A stretch of DNA of 7,918 bases from Gammaproteobacteria bacterium (GTDB lineage: Bacteria; Pseudomonadota; Gammaproteobacteria; SZUA-152): contig JAUWLO010000092.1 of the NCBI GenBank assembly GCA_030613605.1, positions 1 to 7,918 on the forward strand. Direction: 5' to 3'. Below the pieces are notes generated by a model. It saw only the letters and a list, made by a program, of their open reading frames with translations, made no database searches and was not told the origin of the DNA. Below, piece after piece: positions 1 through 7,217 of this stretch. Every line of letters starts with the position of its first letter. Within the stretch, counting starts at the first letter, position 1. Position numbers and translations under genes: made by a program.

Positions 1-9
1 TATTCCCAT

Positions 10-867
10 TTAGCGTTTGCGGTTAACCAGCCAACAGAATATCCCGCCAGTGGCAAACATAAGCAGGCTATAGGTTACCGCCGGTATGGCCATGGAGGCA
101 TTGCCGAGAATGGTGCCGGTCACCAGCAATGCCATGGTGCCATTTTGTATGCCCACCTCTATGCCCACGGTCGCGGCCTGTCGTTTATCTAATTTGGCGG
201 CGTTGGCGATACCGTATCCGGCCGCCATGCTGATGAGGTTCAGGGCCAGTGTTGCCAGTCCGGTTTGGGCGAAGAAACCAGCCATGGAGCTCCAGGTTCT
301 GGCGACAATGGCGGCAATAATAATAAACAGCAACACAATGGAAAAGATTTTCACCGGTTTTTCCATTTTGGTCGCAAAGCCCGGGAATTTCTTCAATAAA
401 AACATGCCAATCGTTATAGGCACTATCGTAATCACTAATAACTGGAGCATGGTTTTGCCAATGGGAATGGAAAACTGACTCGCGTTTTCCATGAGCATTT
501 CCATTGCCAGTGCGGTCAATAATGGAATGGTAAACGGAGTCACCAGGCTGATAATTGCTGTCAATGAAACCGACAGGGCCACATCGGCGCGCGCCAAATA
601 CGCGAACATATTGGATGTCGTGCCACCGGGGCAAAACGCCAGAATCATAAAACCGACTGCCAGTTCCGGCGGTAATGAAAAAGCCATCACCAACGCCAGA
701 CCGATCAGAGGCAATAAAATCATTTGACAGGTAATGCCGATGATCATGGCTTTGGGGGCCTGTAACACCCGGGTGAAGTCGTTTGTTTTTAAGGATAAAC
801 CCATGCCGAGCATGATGATAAAGAGTGACAGGGGAAGAACAACCTGGGTGAGTATGTCGGCTTTCAT
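10..867 (-). CDS. Bile acid:sodium symporter (BASS) family transporter
   Basis: This encodes a 285-residue inner-membrane protein of the BASS family, which takes up organic anions or other small solutes with sodium ions; the substrate cannot be read from sequence. It is almost entirely hydrophobic, with about 8-10 helices. It begins with an amphipathic start and the GMGLSL motif (residues 21-26). Two family signatures are visible: CPGGTTSN (79-86) and GIEVGIQNG (235-243), which correspond to the crossed-helix regions that bind sodium. It ends in a basic VNRKR tail, and its length is typical of bacterial members. The frame is open 74 codons further upstream, but that stretch is not membrane-like and overlaps rep. 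The ATG at 867 begins the family-like sequence and has an ACGAGA ribosome site about 8 bases before it. The gene is divergent from rep and nothing links the two in function. Family assignment is firm; substrate is unknown. Confidence 0.93.
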   Translation of the reverse strand: MKADILTQVVLPLSLFIIMLGMGLSLKTNDFTRVLQAPKAMIIGITCQMILLPLIGLALVMAFSLPPELAVGFMILAFCPGGTTSNMFAYLARADVALSVSLTAIISLVTPFTIPLLTALAMEMLMENASQFSIPIGKTMLQLLVITIVPITIGMFLLKKFPGFATKMEKPVKIFSIVLLFIIIAAIVARTWSSMAGFFAQTGLATLALNLISMAAGYGIANAAKLDKRQAATVGIEVGIQNGTMALLVTGTILGNASMAIPAVTYSLLMFATGGIFCWLVNRKR

Positions 868-1075
868 AAAAATTCTCGTTATTGCTTTTAATATGAGTTT
901 TTTAGTTTGAGTTGAAAGGCACGGAAATTTTACCGATGCTTTAATAAAACAATAGCTTAGCGATAAAACCATCTCATGTGAAATGTGTATGGGGAACAAA
1001 AGCCCATTTCGGTCTTTATGGCATACAGGTAGAATACGAGGTCTGTCGTCCCAACACGTAAGTAGTGATTCCTTG
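868..1075. promoter_or_regulatory. Divergent intergenic region between the BASS transporter and rep
   Basis: This 208-bp AT-rich stretch should hold the promoters of both flanking genes. For rep, TAGAAT at 1030-1035 matches five of six bases of a -10 box, but the upstream -35 is poor (TTTCGG around 1007-1012, 17-bp spacer). For the transporter on the minus strand, TAAAAT (complement of 927-932) is a five-of-six -10 candidate, also without a good -35. Another possibility is TTTCAA with an 18-base spacer to TATTAA nearer the gene. Both reading frames remain open into this region, but the translations do not resemble the families. I see no strong palindrome or riboswitch-like structure. Confidence 0.4.
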
Positions 1076-3112
1076 ATGTCTGATCTCAATCCCCGCCAGA
1101 AAGAGGCGGTGTCCTATATTGATGGCCCTTTGCTGGTGCTGGCGGGTGCTGGCTCCGGTAAAACCCGCGTCATCACTCAAAAAATCATGCATCTGGTGCA
1201 CAACTGCGGCATTAAGGGTCACCATATCACCGCGGTGACCTTTACCAATAAAGCGGCGCGGGAGATGCAGTCTCGTATTGCAGGTGATCTTAAAGCCAAA
1301 GACCGACGCGGCATGCGCGTCTCCACTTTCCACAACCTGGGTCTCAATATTCTCCGTAGTGACGGCAAGCTGTTGGGCTTTAAACCAGGTTTCTCTATTT
1401 ACGATAGCCAGGACAGCCAGGCGCTGGTCAAGGAGTTGCTGCGCAAAGCTTATGATGCCGACGATCAGGCGGCCGAGATGCAGTGGCAAATTTCTGCCTG
1501 GAAGAGTGGCCTGGTGAGTCCGGAGCAGGCACAGCTAGAAACGAATAATGATGCACGCTTAATGGCGGCTTCGTTGCTTTATGCCGAATACAACCGTCAC
1601 CTGCAGCTTTATAACGCCGTGGATTTTGATGATCTTATTGGTCTGCCGGTGAAACTGTTTACTGAATATCCTGAAGTGTTGGAGAAATGGCAAAATCGTA
1701 TCCGTTATTTGCTGGTGGATGAGTATCAGGATACCAATAGTACTCAATACCGCCTGGTGCAGCAGTTGGTGGGTGTTCGTGGCGCGTTAACCGTGGTGGG
1801 TGATGATGATCAATCTATTTATGCCTGGCGAGGCGCACAGCCTGAAAACCTGGCGCTATTGTCGCAGGATTTTCCCACGCTAAAAGTGATTAAGCTGGAG
1901 CAAAATTACCGCTCGACAGGACGTATTCTAAAATCGGCCAACCAGCTCATCGCCAATAATCCCCATGTGTTTGAAAAACGTTTGTGGAGTGAGCTGGGGT
2001 ATGGTGATCCCATTAAGGTGATTCAGGCGCGTAATGAAGAACACGAAGCCGAGACGGTAGTGTCACGTCTGCTGGCCCACAAATTCCAGACCGCCAGCAA
2101 CTTTAGTGATTATGCAATTTTGTATCGCGGTAATCATCAGTCACGTTTGATTGAGCGTGCCTTGCGGGAAACCCAGTTACCCTATCGTATTTCAGGCAGC
2201 ACTTCGTTTTTTGCCTATCAGGAAGTTAAGGACATCATGGCGTATCTGCGTCTGCTGGTGAACCCGGATGACGACAACGCTTTTGTGCGTGTGGTGAATA
2301 CGCCGAAGCGGGAAATCGGTCCGGCAACACTGGAGAAAATTGCTACCTATGCTAATGAGCGTGGCATAAGTTTGTGCGCGGCCTGTGATGAAATTGGTTT
2401 GGAAACACAGCTCACTTTTCGTGCCCTGACTAAAGTGCGTGAATTCATAGCGTGGTTATCGGCCAAGTCTGAACAGGCTGAGCGCGGTGATTCCGTAGCA
2501 ACTGTGCGTGAGCTGGTGAATGATATAAATTACGAAGCCTGGTTGTTCGATACCTGCAAGGATGGAAAACAGGCCGAAAGCCGTATGGAAAATGTAAACG
2601 AGTTACTGGACTGGCTGGCAGTTCTGGCAAAGAAAGCGGCTGAAAAAAACGAAGAAGAAATGTCGCTGGCAGATCTGGTGGCACGCATGACGCTGATGGA
2701 TATTCTGGAGCGTAACGAAGAAGAAGCGCGTGATGACTGTATCTCGTTAATGACATTGCACGCTGCCAAGGGGCTGGAATTTCCGCATGTATTTATTGTG
2801 GGCATGGAAGAAAATTTATTGCCACACTTTGCGAGTTTGCAGGACGGTGATGTGGAAGAAGAAAGACGGCTTGCGTATGTCGGCATTACTCGCGCGCAAA
2901 AGACGCTGACTTTTACCATGGCGGCTAAACGGCGCAAGCATGGTGAGGTGGTGGAATGCGAGCCCAGCCGTTTTCTGGATGAGCTACCGGAAGATGATCT
3001 GGTGTGGGAAGGAGGCAAGCAGGAACTTGACCCTGAAGAACGTCGGGAGCGAGGGCAGGCTCATCTGGCCAATTTGCGTGGTATATTGGGAGAACCGGTG
3101 ACAGATTCCTGA
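1076..3112 (+). CDS. rep: ATP-dependent DNA helicase Rep (superfamily 1, UvrD/Rep type)
   Basis: This encodes a 678-residue cytoplasmic 3'-5' DNA helicase that works with the replisome to clear bound proteins and help restart stalled forks. The length is close to E. coli Rep (about 673), and the sequence matches Rep rather than UvrD or PcrA through much of its length. Superfamily 1 motifs in order are: Q motif LNPRQ near residue 4; Walker A GAGSGKT (24-30); TFTNKAAREM (55-64); STFHNLGL (83-90); Walker B VDEYQDTN (214-221); motif III VGDDDQSIYAWRGA (241-254); motif IV LEQNYRS (274-280); motif V TLHAAKGLEF (about 559-568); and motif VI RRLAYVGITRA (about 597-607). The Rep-specific runs IANNPHVFEKRL and NTPKREIGPATL are also present. 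The frame is open back to 983, but those 31 residues are unrelated to the family, so the ATG at 1076 is chosen. Its ribosome site is weak (AAGTAGTGA about 7-15 bases upstream). Confidence 0.97.
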   Translation: MSDLNPRQKEAVSYIDGPLLVLAGAGSGKTRVITQKIMHLVHNCGIKGHHITAVTFTNKAAREMQSRIAGDLKAKDRRGMRVSTFHNLGLNILRSDGKLLGFKPGFSIYDSQDSQALVKELLRKAYDADDQAAEMQWQISAWKSGLVSPEQAQLETNNDARLMAASLLYAEYNRHLQLYNAVDFDDLIGLPVKLFTEYPEVLEKWQNRIRYLLVDEYQDTNSTQYRLVQQLVGVRGALTVVGDDDQSIYAWRGAQPENLALLSQDFPTLKVIKLEQNYRSTGRILKSANQLIANNPHVFEKRLWSELGYGDPIKVIQARNEEHEAETVVSRLLAHKFQTASNFSDYAILYRGNHQSRLIERALRETQLPYRISGSTSFFAYQEVKDIMAYLRLLVNPDDDNAFVRVVNTPKREIGPATLEKIATYANERGISLCAACDEIGLETQLTFRALTKVREFIAWLSAKSEQAERGDSVATVRELVNDINYEAWLFDTCKDGKQAESRMENVNELLDWLAVLAKKAAEKNEEEMSLADLVARMTLMDILERNEEEARDDCISLMTLHAAKGLEFPHVFIVGMEENLLPHFASLQDGDVEEERRLAYVGITRAQKTLTFTMAAKRRKHGEVVECEPSRFLDELPEDDLVWEGGKQELDPEERRERGQAHLANLRGILGEPVTDS

Positions 3113-3212
3113 TCGTGTCACCTGAACCATTTCTGGAACCCCCTGTCCCAGGATGGAGTATCGAATGTTTGAGCGCAGTGTTGGGTAAGACAGGACTGGA
3201 AGGAAATTATAA
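3113..3212 (+). other. Intergenic region between rep and the thioredoxin-fold gene
   Basis: This 100-bp gap holds a clear ribosome site, GGAAGGA at 3198-3204, eight bases before the next ATG. CCTGTCCCA (3142-3150) can pair with TGG (3182-3184) plus GACAGG (3189-3194), across a four-base bulge and a 31-base loop. That is a weak long-range stem just ahead of the ribosome site. No hairpin followed by a T run was found, so no intrinsic terminator is called after rep. Transcription may continue from rep into the next gene. An 11-codon frame at 3153-3188 has no properly spaced ribosome site. Confidence 0.5.
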
Positions 3213-3746
3213 ATGACACATTCAGCTGCTAAAGGTTATTTGTTTGCCGGGTTAGTGATGGCGGGATTGTTTTTTTATGGCGTGGCGATGGCTGTCGACC
3301 TGGAAATGGCTGATGACGAAGCCTACGTTGAGCCCGCCCTTGTTTTGCCGATTGCTGAAGACCTTGAAGTGTTAGGCAGTTCTTCACGCAGTGCGACAGT
3401 CCCTATCTTGCTCATGTATTCCACAGAAGATTGCCCATTTTGCGCACGCCTGGAAAGCGAAGTGCTGGGACCTTTGCGCCTGAGTGGTGCCGATCCTGAA
3501 AGGGTAATTGTGCGTAAGGTGTTAATGGAAGAGTATGAAACCTTGCGTGATTTCAATGGTAAAGAACGTGACGCAGAAAGTTATGCCATTGGCCAGGGTG
3601 TTGAAGTGGTGCCGACCGTGGTACTGGTTGACGAAAAGGGCAGTGAGCTGGTGCCCAGAATCGTGGGTTATCAAACGCCGGGGCTTTACGAAACGTATCT
3701 GGATGAAGCCATCAAAGTTTCACGGATGTTGCTGGAACAGCGCTGA
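3213..3746 (+). CDS. Exported or membrane-anchored thioredoxin-fold protein with CPFC motif
   Basis: This encodes a 177-residue protein. Residues 1-27 form a signal peptide or anchor: a short basic N-terminus (K8), a hydrophobic stretch of about 9-25, and a possible cleavage site after the AMA at 25-27. After an acidic linker (about 28-50) comes a thioredoxin-like domain. It has a beta strand ending in MYSTEDCPFC, with the redox pair C74-P75-F76-C77, and a VVPT motif whose P134 is the expected cis-proline. The family point is that CxxC plus cis-Pro supports thiol-disulfide exchange, and the signal sequence places it in the periplasm. The CPFC dipeptide is not the classical thioredoxin CGPC or DsbA CPHC, so oxidant, reductant or chaperone roles cannot be separated. 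The start is supported by GGAAGGA at 3198-3204. It lies 100 bp after rep on the same strand and ends 40 bp from the convergent algR. I do not recognise a named gene. Confidence 0.85.
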   Translation: MTHSAAKGYLFAGLVMAGLFFYGVAMAVDLEMADDEAYVEPALVLPIAEDLEVLGSSSRSATVPILLMYSTEDCPFCARLESEVLGPLRLSGADPERVIVRKVLMEEYETLRDFNGKERDAESYAIGQGVEVVPTVVLVDEKGSELVPRIVGYQTPGLYETYLDEAIKVSRMLLEQR

Positions 3747-3786
3747 CGCTGGAACCGGGGAAATAGAAAAAACTTTTAGGGGTAAT
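3747..3786. other. Convergent gap between the thioredoxin-fold gene and algR
   Basis: Only 40 bases separate the two stop codons. A small perfect stem, CAGCG (3738-3742) with loop CTGA and CGCTG (3747-3751), straddles the stop of the plus-strand gene. It is not followed by a T run on the plus strand. On the minus strand a short T run (complement of the A run at 3768-3773) lies before this stem rather than after it. No canonical intrinsic terminator is therefore called in either direction, although two converging transcripts must end near here. Confidence 0.4.
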
Positions 3787-4530
3787 TTAGGCTTTGCCCA
3801 AACTTTTGAGTCGTTTTCTCACCGAGGCCACCGTGCGCCGACTGACTTCCAGTTTGTCATCGATGTTGCGGAAATAAATTTGATACTTGCCGCTACTGTC
3901 GCGCTCCAGTCCTTCAATATGTTGAATAGACACCAGTGAATTGCGGTGAATGCGCATAAAGCCTTCGTTGAATTCTTCTTCCAGTGATTTTAGTGAATCA
4001 TCAATGAGCAATTGTCCTTCAGGATGTCGAACCACTACATATTTTTGTTCTGCCTGAAAATAAAAAACCTGTTCTGATGGCACTAGCTGTAAATTGCCGC
4101 CGATGTAAGCGCTAATATGTGTTCTGGTTTGGCTAGCCTGATCCTGTTTTCCTATTTCAATGAGCTGGGCGCGATTGATTTTTCGTGCCTTGCTTAATGC
4201 TTCTTCCAGGCGCTCCTTGCGTATGGGTTTCAATAAATAATCTACTGCATTGGCATCAAAAGCTGCCAGGGCATGTTCGCTGAATGCGGTGGTAAAAATC
4301 ACCGCAGGTGGGTGTTTCAGGTTGGCCAGATGTGAGGCAGTTTCAAGTCCACCCATGCCGGGCATGCGGATGTCGAGTAAAACGATGTCAGGGTGTAAAA
4401 CGCTGGAGCGCAGTAAGGCTTCTTTACCATTTTTGGCTTCACCTACAATTTCAATATCTTCCATTCCATCAAGCAGGCGATCCATGCGGGTGCGAGCAAG
4501 AGGTTCATCGTCGACGATAAGTACTTTCAT
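3787..4530 (-). CDS. algR: AlgR-type LytTR response regulator
   Basis: This encodes a 247-residue cytoplasmic DNA-binding response regulator. Residues 1-118 form a receiver domain: the acidic pair D7-D8, phospho-acceptor D53 in LLDIRMPG, T80/T81 in IFTTAF, and K101 in LLKPI. Residues about 140-243 form a LytTR domain, with HISAYIGG, VFYFQAEQKYVVV, FMRIHRNSLV and LEVSRRTVASVR, the pattern of Pseudomonas AlgR. In Pseudomonas, AlgR controls twitching motility and alginate genes; the targets here are unknown. It lies 20 bp after algZ on the same strand, so the two are almost certainly cotranscribed and form a cognate pair. Its own ribosome site is poor, which fits translational coupling to algZ. 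In Pseudomonas, hemC follows algR; here the next gene is convergent and unrelated. Confidence 0.94.
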   Translation of the reverse strand: MKVLIVDDEPLARTRMDRLLDGMEDIEIVGEAKNGKEALLRSSVLHPDIVLLDIRMPGMGGLETASHLANLKHPPAVIFTTAFSEHALAAFDANAVDYLLKPIRKERLEEALSKARKINRAQLIEIGKQDQASQTRTHISAYIGGNLQLVPSEQVFYFQAEQKYVVVRHPEGQLLIDDSLKSLEEEFNEGFMRIHRNSLVSIQHIEGLERDSSGKYQIYFRNIDDKLEVSRRTVASVRKRLKSLGKA

Positions 4531-4550
4531 GGTTTTTCATTCGCCAGGGA

Positions 4551-5672
4551 CTATTTGCCCGCTGAAGGCTCCAGTTCTGATGAATTATTCTGGTAAGGGA
4601 AAATGAGCGTAATTATGTAGTCTTCCTCGCTTTCCTGCACCTTGAGTTTACCGGCTTCGCCGTAAATGGCAGCCAGGCGTTGGCGTACATTGTCCTGTGC
4701 AATTTGATTGCCCTGGCGTTGCTCCGAATTATTTTCGTGTGCTACTGGGTTGCTAATACTGATGTAAATGTCATTTTCATAAACATGGCCATCAACGCCG
4801 ATAGTGCCGCCATTGGCCATAGGTTCGATACCGTGGTAGATGGCGTTCTCTAGCAAAGGCTGCAACATGAGCCGTGGCACATAAGCATCGGTAGGCAATT
4901 CTTCAACACTCCAGCGCAAATTAAGTCGGGAGCCAAGGCGTAATTTTTCAATATCCAGGTAACGGTGAGAAAGAACCAGCTCTTCGGCGAGAGTTATGTA
5001 CGTGCTGGCATCCGCCAGGTTGTTGCGAAACAGATCCGCCAGATTTTCCACTGCGGCTTCAGCCTGGTCGGCATCGATCTGGGTCAGGCTGGCAATGGTA
5101 TTCAGGCTGTTAAACAAAAAATGCGGGCGTATGCGTGATTGCAGAGCCTGCAAACGTGCCTGAGCTTCGGCTCGCACATTTTGCTCCCATTGATGAGTGA
5201 TATAAAAATAACGTAACACCACAATGCTGACGATAGCGCTGATGCTGAGGTTTCTCAGTAAAAGAGACCATTGCCAATTGCTGGGATGCCAGAAATCTGC
5301 AGACCAGTTTTCCAGGTTAAAACCCGCACCGACCAGAAACGCCAGTACGGTTATCGCTAACGTGGTCAGTAACAATAAACAGTAACTGCTGATGGCCGCC
5401 CATTTTTCAGACATACGGGCAAGGCGGTTGCGTGTAATGCAAAGCAAGCCGGCGCTGCTAAGTCCGACCCATTGAACGAACAGGGAAATAATGCTGAGAT
5501 CGTTCCAGCGATCGCCGCTACTTTTTAGTGGGGACAGTGTGAGCAGGATGGCCAGTAGTTCGCTGATGATGACTACGGCAAACACCATGCGTACGCTGCA
5601 AAAGTCCGGCAGAAAAAAGTTATCTGTTTGCGGGTTATTTTGCGAAGAGGTGTTTTGGGTGGCTTTGGTCAT
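4551..5672 (-). CDS. algZ: AlgZ/FimS-type membrane sensor histidine kinase (LytS-like)
   Basis: This encodes a 373-residue inner-membrane sensor, the probable partner of AlgR. Four predicted membrane helices (about 28-48, 62-80, 95-118, 138-157) are followed by a short coiled linker rich in A, Q and R (160-180). The histidine kinase motif is IRPHFLFNSLN (181-191), with the likely phospho-accepting H184. The N box is LLENAIYHG (273-281). The glycine-rich ATP-lid motifs are degenerate: the expected DxGxG is replaced by SISNPV (305-310), and the later box reads GNQIAQDNVRQRL (321-333). Pseudomonas FimS/AlgZ is likewise known for missing some classical kinase motifs, so this looks like a trait of the subfamily rather than decay. 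There is no separate extracytoplasmic sensory domain, so the signal is probably sensed in or near the membrane. The gene is divergent from argH, as in Pseudomonas. Confidence 0.92.
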   Translation of the reverse strand: MTKATQNTSSQNNPQTDNFFLPDFCSVRMVFAVVIISELLAILLTLSPLKSSGDRWNDLSIISLFVQWVGLSSAGLLCITRNRLARMSEKWAAISSYCLLLLTTLAITVLAFLVGAGFNLENWSADFWHPSNWQWSLLLRNLSISAIVSIVVLRYFYITHQWEQNVRAEAQARLQALQSRIRPHFLFNSLNTIASLTQIDADQAEAAVENLADLFRNNLADASTYITLAEELVLSHRYLDIEKLRLGSRLNLRWSVEELPTDAYVPRLMLQPLLENAIYHGIEPMANGGTIGVDGHVYENDIYISISNPVAHENNSEQRQGNQIAQDNVRQRLAAIYGEAGKLKVQESEEDYIITLIFPYQNNSSELEPSAGK

Positions 5673-5804
5673 TATTGAGGTCAGTGTAGCGAAGCAAGGT
5701 CTGTGGAGCCATTATTCTTGCATAGTGGTTACGGCTTCAGAGTAATATCGTCTATACTGCGCATCATCTTGAACTAAATAGGAATTTAGTGGATCAGGAC
5801 AATT
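5673..5804. promoter_or_regulatory. Divergent algZ/argH promoter region
   Basis: This 132-bp stretch must hold the promoters of both genes. For argH, TATACT (5753-5758) matches five of six bases of a -10 box; a -35 is weak (TTACGG at 5729-5734, 18-bp spacer). A second possible pair is TTGCAT (5718-5723) with TAATAT (5743-5748), but the spacer is long at 19 bp. For algZ on the minus strand, the best -10 candidates are TACACT (complement of 5683-5688), very close to the ATG, and AATAAT within the complement of 5711-5720. Neither has a good -35. The argH ribosome site is AGGA at 5796-5799, five bases before its ATG. Confidence 0.45.
5773..5790. promoter_or_regulatory. 18-bp palindrome in the argH leader, possible arginine box
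   Basis: ACTAAAT (5773-5779) and ATTTAGT (5784-5790) are a perfect 7-bp inverted repeat around AGGA. Set against the published 18-bp E. coli ArgR operator consensus (wnTGAATwwwwATTCAnw), it agrees at 12 of 16 specified positions. The two arm mismatches are symmetric (G to A and C to T). If argH starts near 5765 from the TATACT box, the element sits just downstream of the start, where a repressor would block transcription. Arginine boxes usually occur in pairs and I see no clear second one. The site could equally be a weak leader hairpin or chance AT-rich symmetry. Confidence 0.3.
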
Positions 5805-7196
5805 ATGAGTAAGGATGTGGAAAAACCCTGGGGCGGCCGTTTTACCGAGCCCACCGATGCCTTTGTTGAAGCCTTCACGGCGTCGGTGACGTTTGATAAA
5901 CGTCTTTATGCCCACGATATAAGAGGCTCTGTCGCCCATGCGCAAATGTTGGCGCACGTGGGAGTGCTGACTATGGCCGAGAGTGAATCCATTATTAGAG
6001 GTTTGGAAGCTATCAAAGAGGAGATTGAGCAAGGTCAATTTGACTGGTCTATCGCCCTCGAAGATGTGCACATGAATATAGAGGCACGGCTGATCGAACG
6101 CATTGGCGATGTGGGTAAAAAACTGCATACCGGCCGGTCGCGTAATGATCAGGTGGCAACGGATATCAGACTTTATTTGCGGGATGAGTTAGCTGAGATT
6201 CTTGCCGAGCTTAAACGCCTGCAAACTGCACTGGTTGATCTTGCCGATCAGGAAGCCGATACCATCATGCCTGGCTTTACCCACTTGCAAACTGCCCAGC
6301 CGGTAACTTTCGGTCATCATCTGTTGGCCTGGTTTGAAATGTTAAAACGGGACTCTGGCCGGCTGAATGACTGCGCCAAACGGATGAACGTGTTGCCATT
6401 AGGTGCAGCGGCGTTGGCGGGTACTTCTTATCCTATCGACAGAAAATACACTGCCATGTTGCTGGGTTTTGATGAGGTTGCTGAAAATTCACTGGATGCA
6501 GTGAGTGATCGTGATTTTGCGATTGAGTTTGTTGCAGCCGCAGCGTTAACCATGACGCATCTGTCACGGTTCTCTGAAGAACTTATTTTGTGGGCTTCAG
6601 CGCAGTTCAGTTTTATCGAGCTGGGTGACAGTTTTTGTACGGGCTCATCTATTATGCCGCAGAAGAAAAATCCTGACGTACCGGAACTGGTACGGGGTAA
6701 AACGGGACGCATTAATGGCAACCTGATTAGCCTGTTAACGTTGATGAAAGGCCAGCCTCTGGCTTACAACAAGGACAATCAGGAAGACAAAGAACCCCTG
6801 TTTGATACCGTCGATAATCTTAAGGCCAGTCTGCGGGTGTATGCGGATATGATTCCTGTTGTCGGTGCCAGGAAAAACAACATGTATGAGGCTGCGCGCA
6901 GCGGGTTTTCTACTGCGACAGATCTGGCGGATTATCTGGTGCGTCAGGGCGTGCCGGTTCGCGATGCCCATGAGGTTGTGGGCAAAGCGGTGCGCCTGGG
7001 TGTAGACAGCAATCGTGATCTTGCTGACATGTCCCTGGAAGAGCTGCAGGGTTTTTCTGATCGTATAGAAGAGGACGTGTTTGAAGTGCTCACACTTGAG
7101 GGTTCTGTTGCAGCGCGTAATCACCTTGGGGGAACTGCCCCCAAACAGGTGCGGTCAGCTGTGAAGCGTGCCAGGAAATGGTTGTCTTCTGCCTAA
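5805..7196 (+). CDS. argH: Argininosuccinate lyase
   Basis: This encodes a 463-residue cytoplasmic enzyme that splits argininosuccinate into arginine and fumarate, the last step of arginine synthesis; it acts as a homotetramer. The N-terminus KPWGGRF (7-13) is typical of ArgH. Conserved regions are EDVHMNIE (86-93), HTGRSRNDQ (108-116), the PGFTHLQ region with the predicted catalytic H160, and the fumarate-lyase signature GSSIMPQKKNP (280-290) carrying the catalytic serine loop. The C-terminal GGTAP motif is also intact. Length matches the family (about 457-465). The ATG is supported by AGGA at 5796-5799. The gene is divergent from algZ, the order seen in Pseudomonas, and is followed after 21 bases by a damaged DUF3187-like frame in the same reading phase. 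No intrinsic terminator with a T run follows the stop. Confidence 0.97.
   Translation: MSKDVEKPWGGRFTEPTDAFVEAFTASVTFDKRLYAHDIRGSVAHAQMLAHVGVLTMAESESIIRGLEAIKEEIEQGQFDWSIALEDVHMNIEARLIERIGDVGKKLHTGRSRNDQVATDIRLYLRDELAEILAELKRLQTALVDLADQEADTIMPGFTHLQTAQPVTFGHHLLAWFEMLKRDSGRLNDCAKRMNVLPLGAAALAGTSYPIDRKYTAMLLGFDEVAENSLDAVSDRDFAIEFVAAAALTMTHLSRFSEELILWASAQFSFIELGDSFCTGSSIMPQKKNPDVPELVRGKTGRINGNLISLLTLMKGQPLAYNKDNQEDKEPLFDTVDNLKASLRVYADMIPVVGARKNNMYEAARSGFSTATDLADYLVRQGVPVRDAHEVVGKAVRLGVDSNRDLADMSLEELQGFSDRIEEDVFEVLTLEGSVAARNHLGGTAPKQVRSAVKRARKWLSSA
7126..7144 (+). other. GC-rich inverted repeat inside the 3' end of argH
   Basis: TTGGGGG (7126-7132), loop AACTG, and CCCCCAA (7138-7144) form a perfect 7-bp stem with a 5-base loop. 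The stem lies in the codons for the conserved LGGTAPK segment of ArgH, so protein conservation may explain part of it. It is not followed by a T run, so it is not a standard terminator. As RNA it would still be a stable hairpin about 70 bases before the next gene and could act in pausing or message processing. Confidence 0.35.
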
Positions 7197-7217
7197 AGTT
7201 TTTTCCGTATAAGGTCT

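Noticed and set aside
185..634. Long overlapping frame on the minus strand inside the transporter gene
   Set aside because: It is an alternative frame of a clearly recognised membrane protein, with no family resemblance and no ribosome site.
983..1075. N-terminal extension of Rep by 31 codons
   Set aside because: Rep proteins start directly before the LNPxQ motif; the extra residues match nothing in the family and cover the likely promoter.
868..1089. N-terminal extension of the BASS transporter by 74 codons
   Set aside because: The extension has no family-like or membrane-like sequence and would overlap the start of rep. The ATG at 867 has a ribosome site and begins the conserved part.
2530..3018. 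Serine-rich frame antisense to rep
   Set aside because: It is a composition shadow of the rep coding frame on the opposite strand; no domain or start signal supports it.
3153..3188. 11-codon frame between rep and the thioredoxin-fold gene, possible leader peptide
   Set aside because: The purine run before its ATG directly abuts it with no proper spacing, and the peptide has no run of regulatory codons.
3142..3194. Inverted repeat CCTGTCCCA with TGG and GACAGG as a terminator or riboswitch
   Set aside because: The stem is split by a four-base bulge and closes a 31-base loop without a T run; it does not match a known riboswitch pattern and could be chance.
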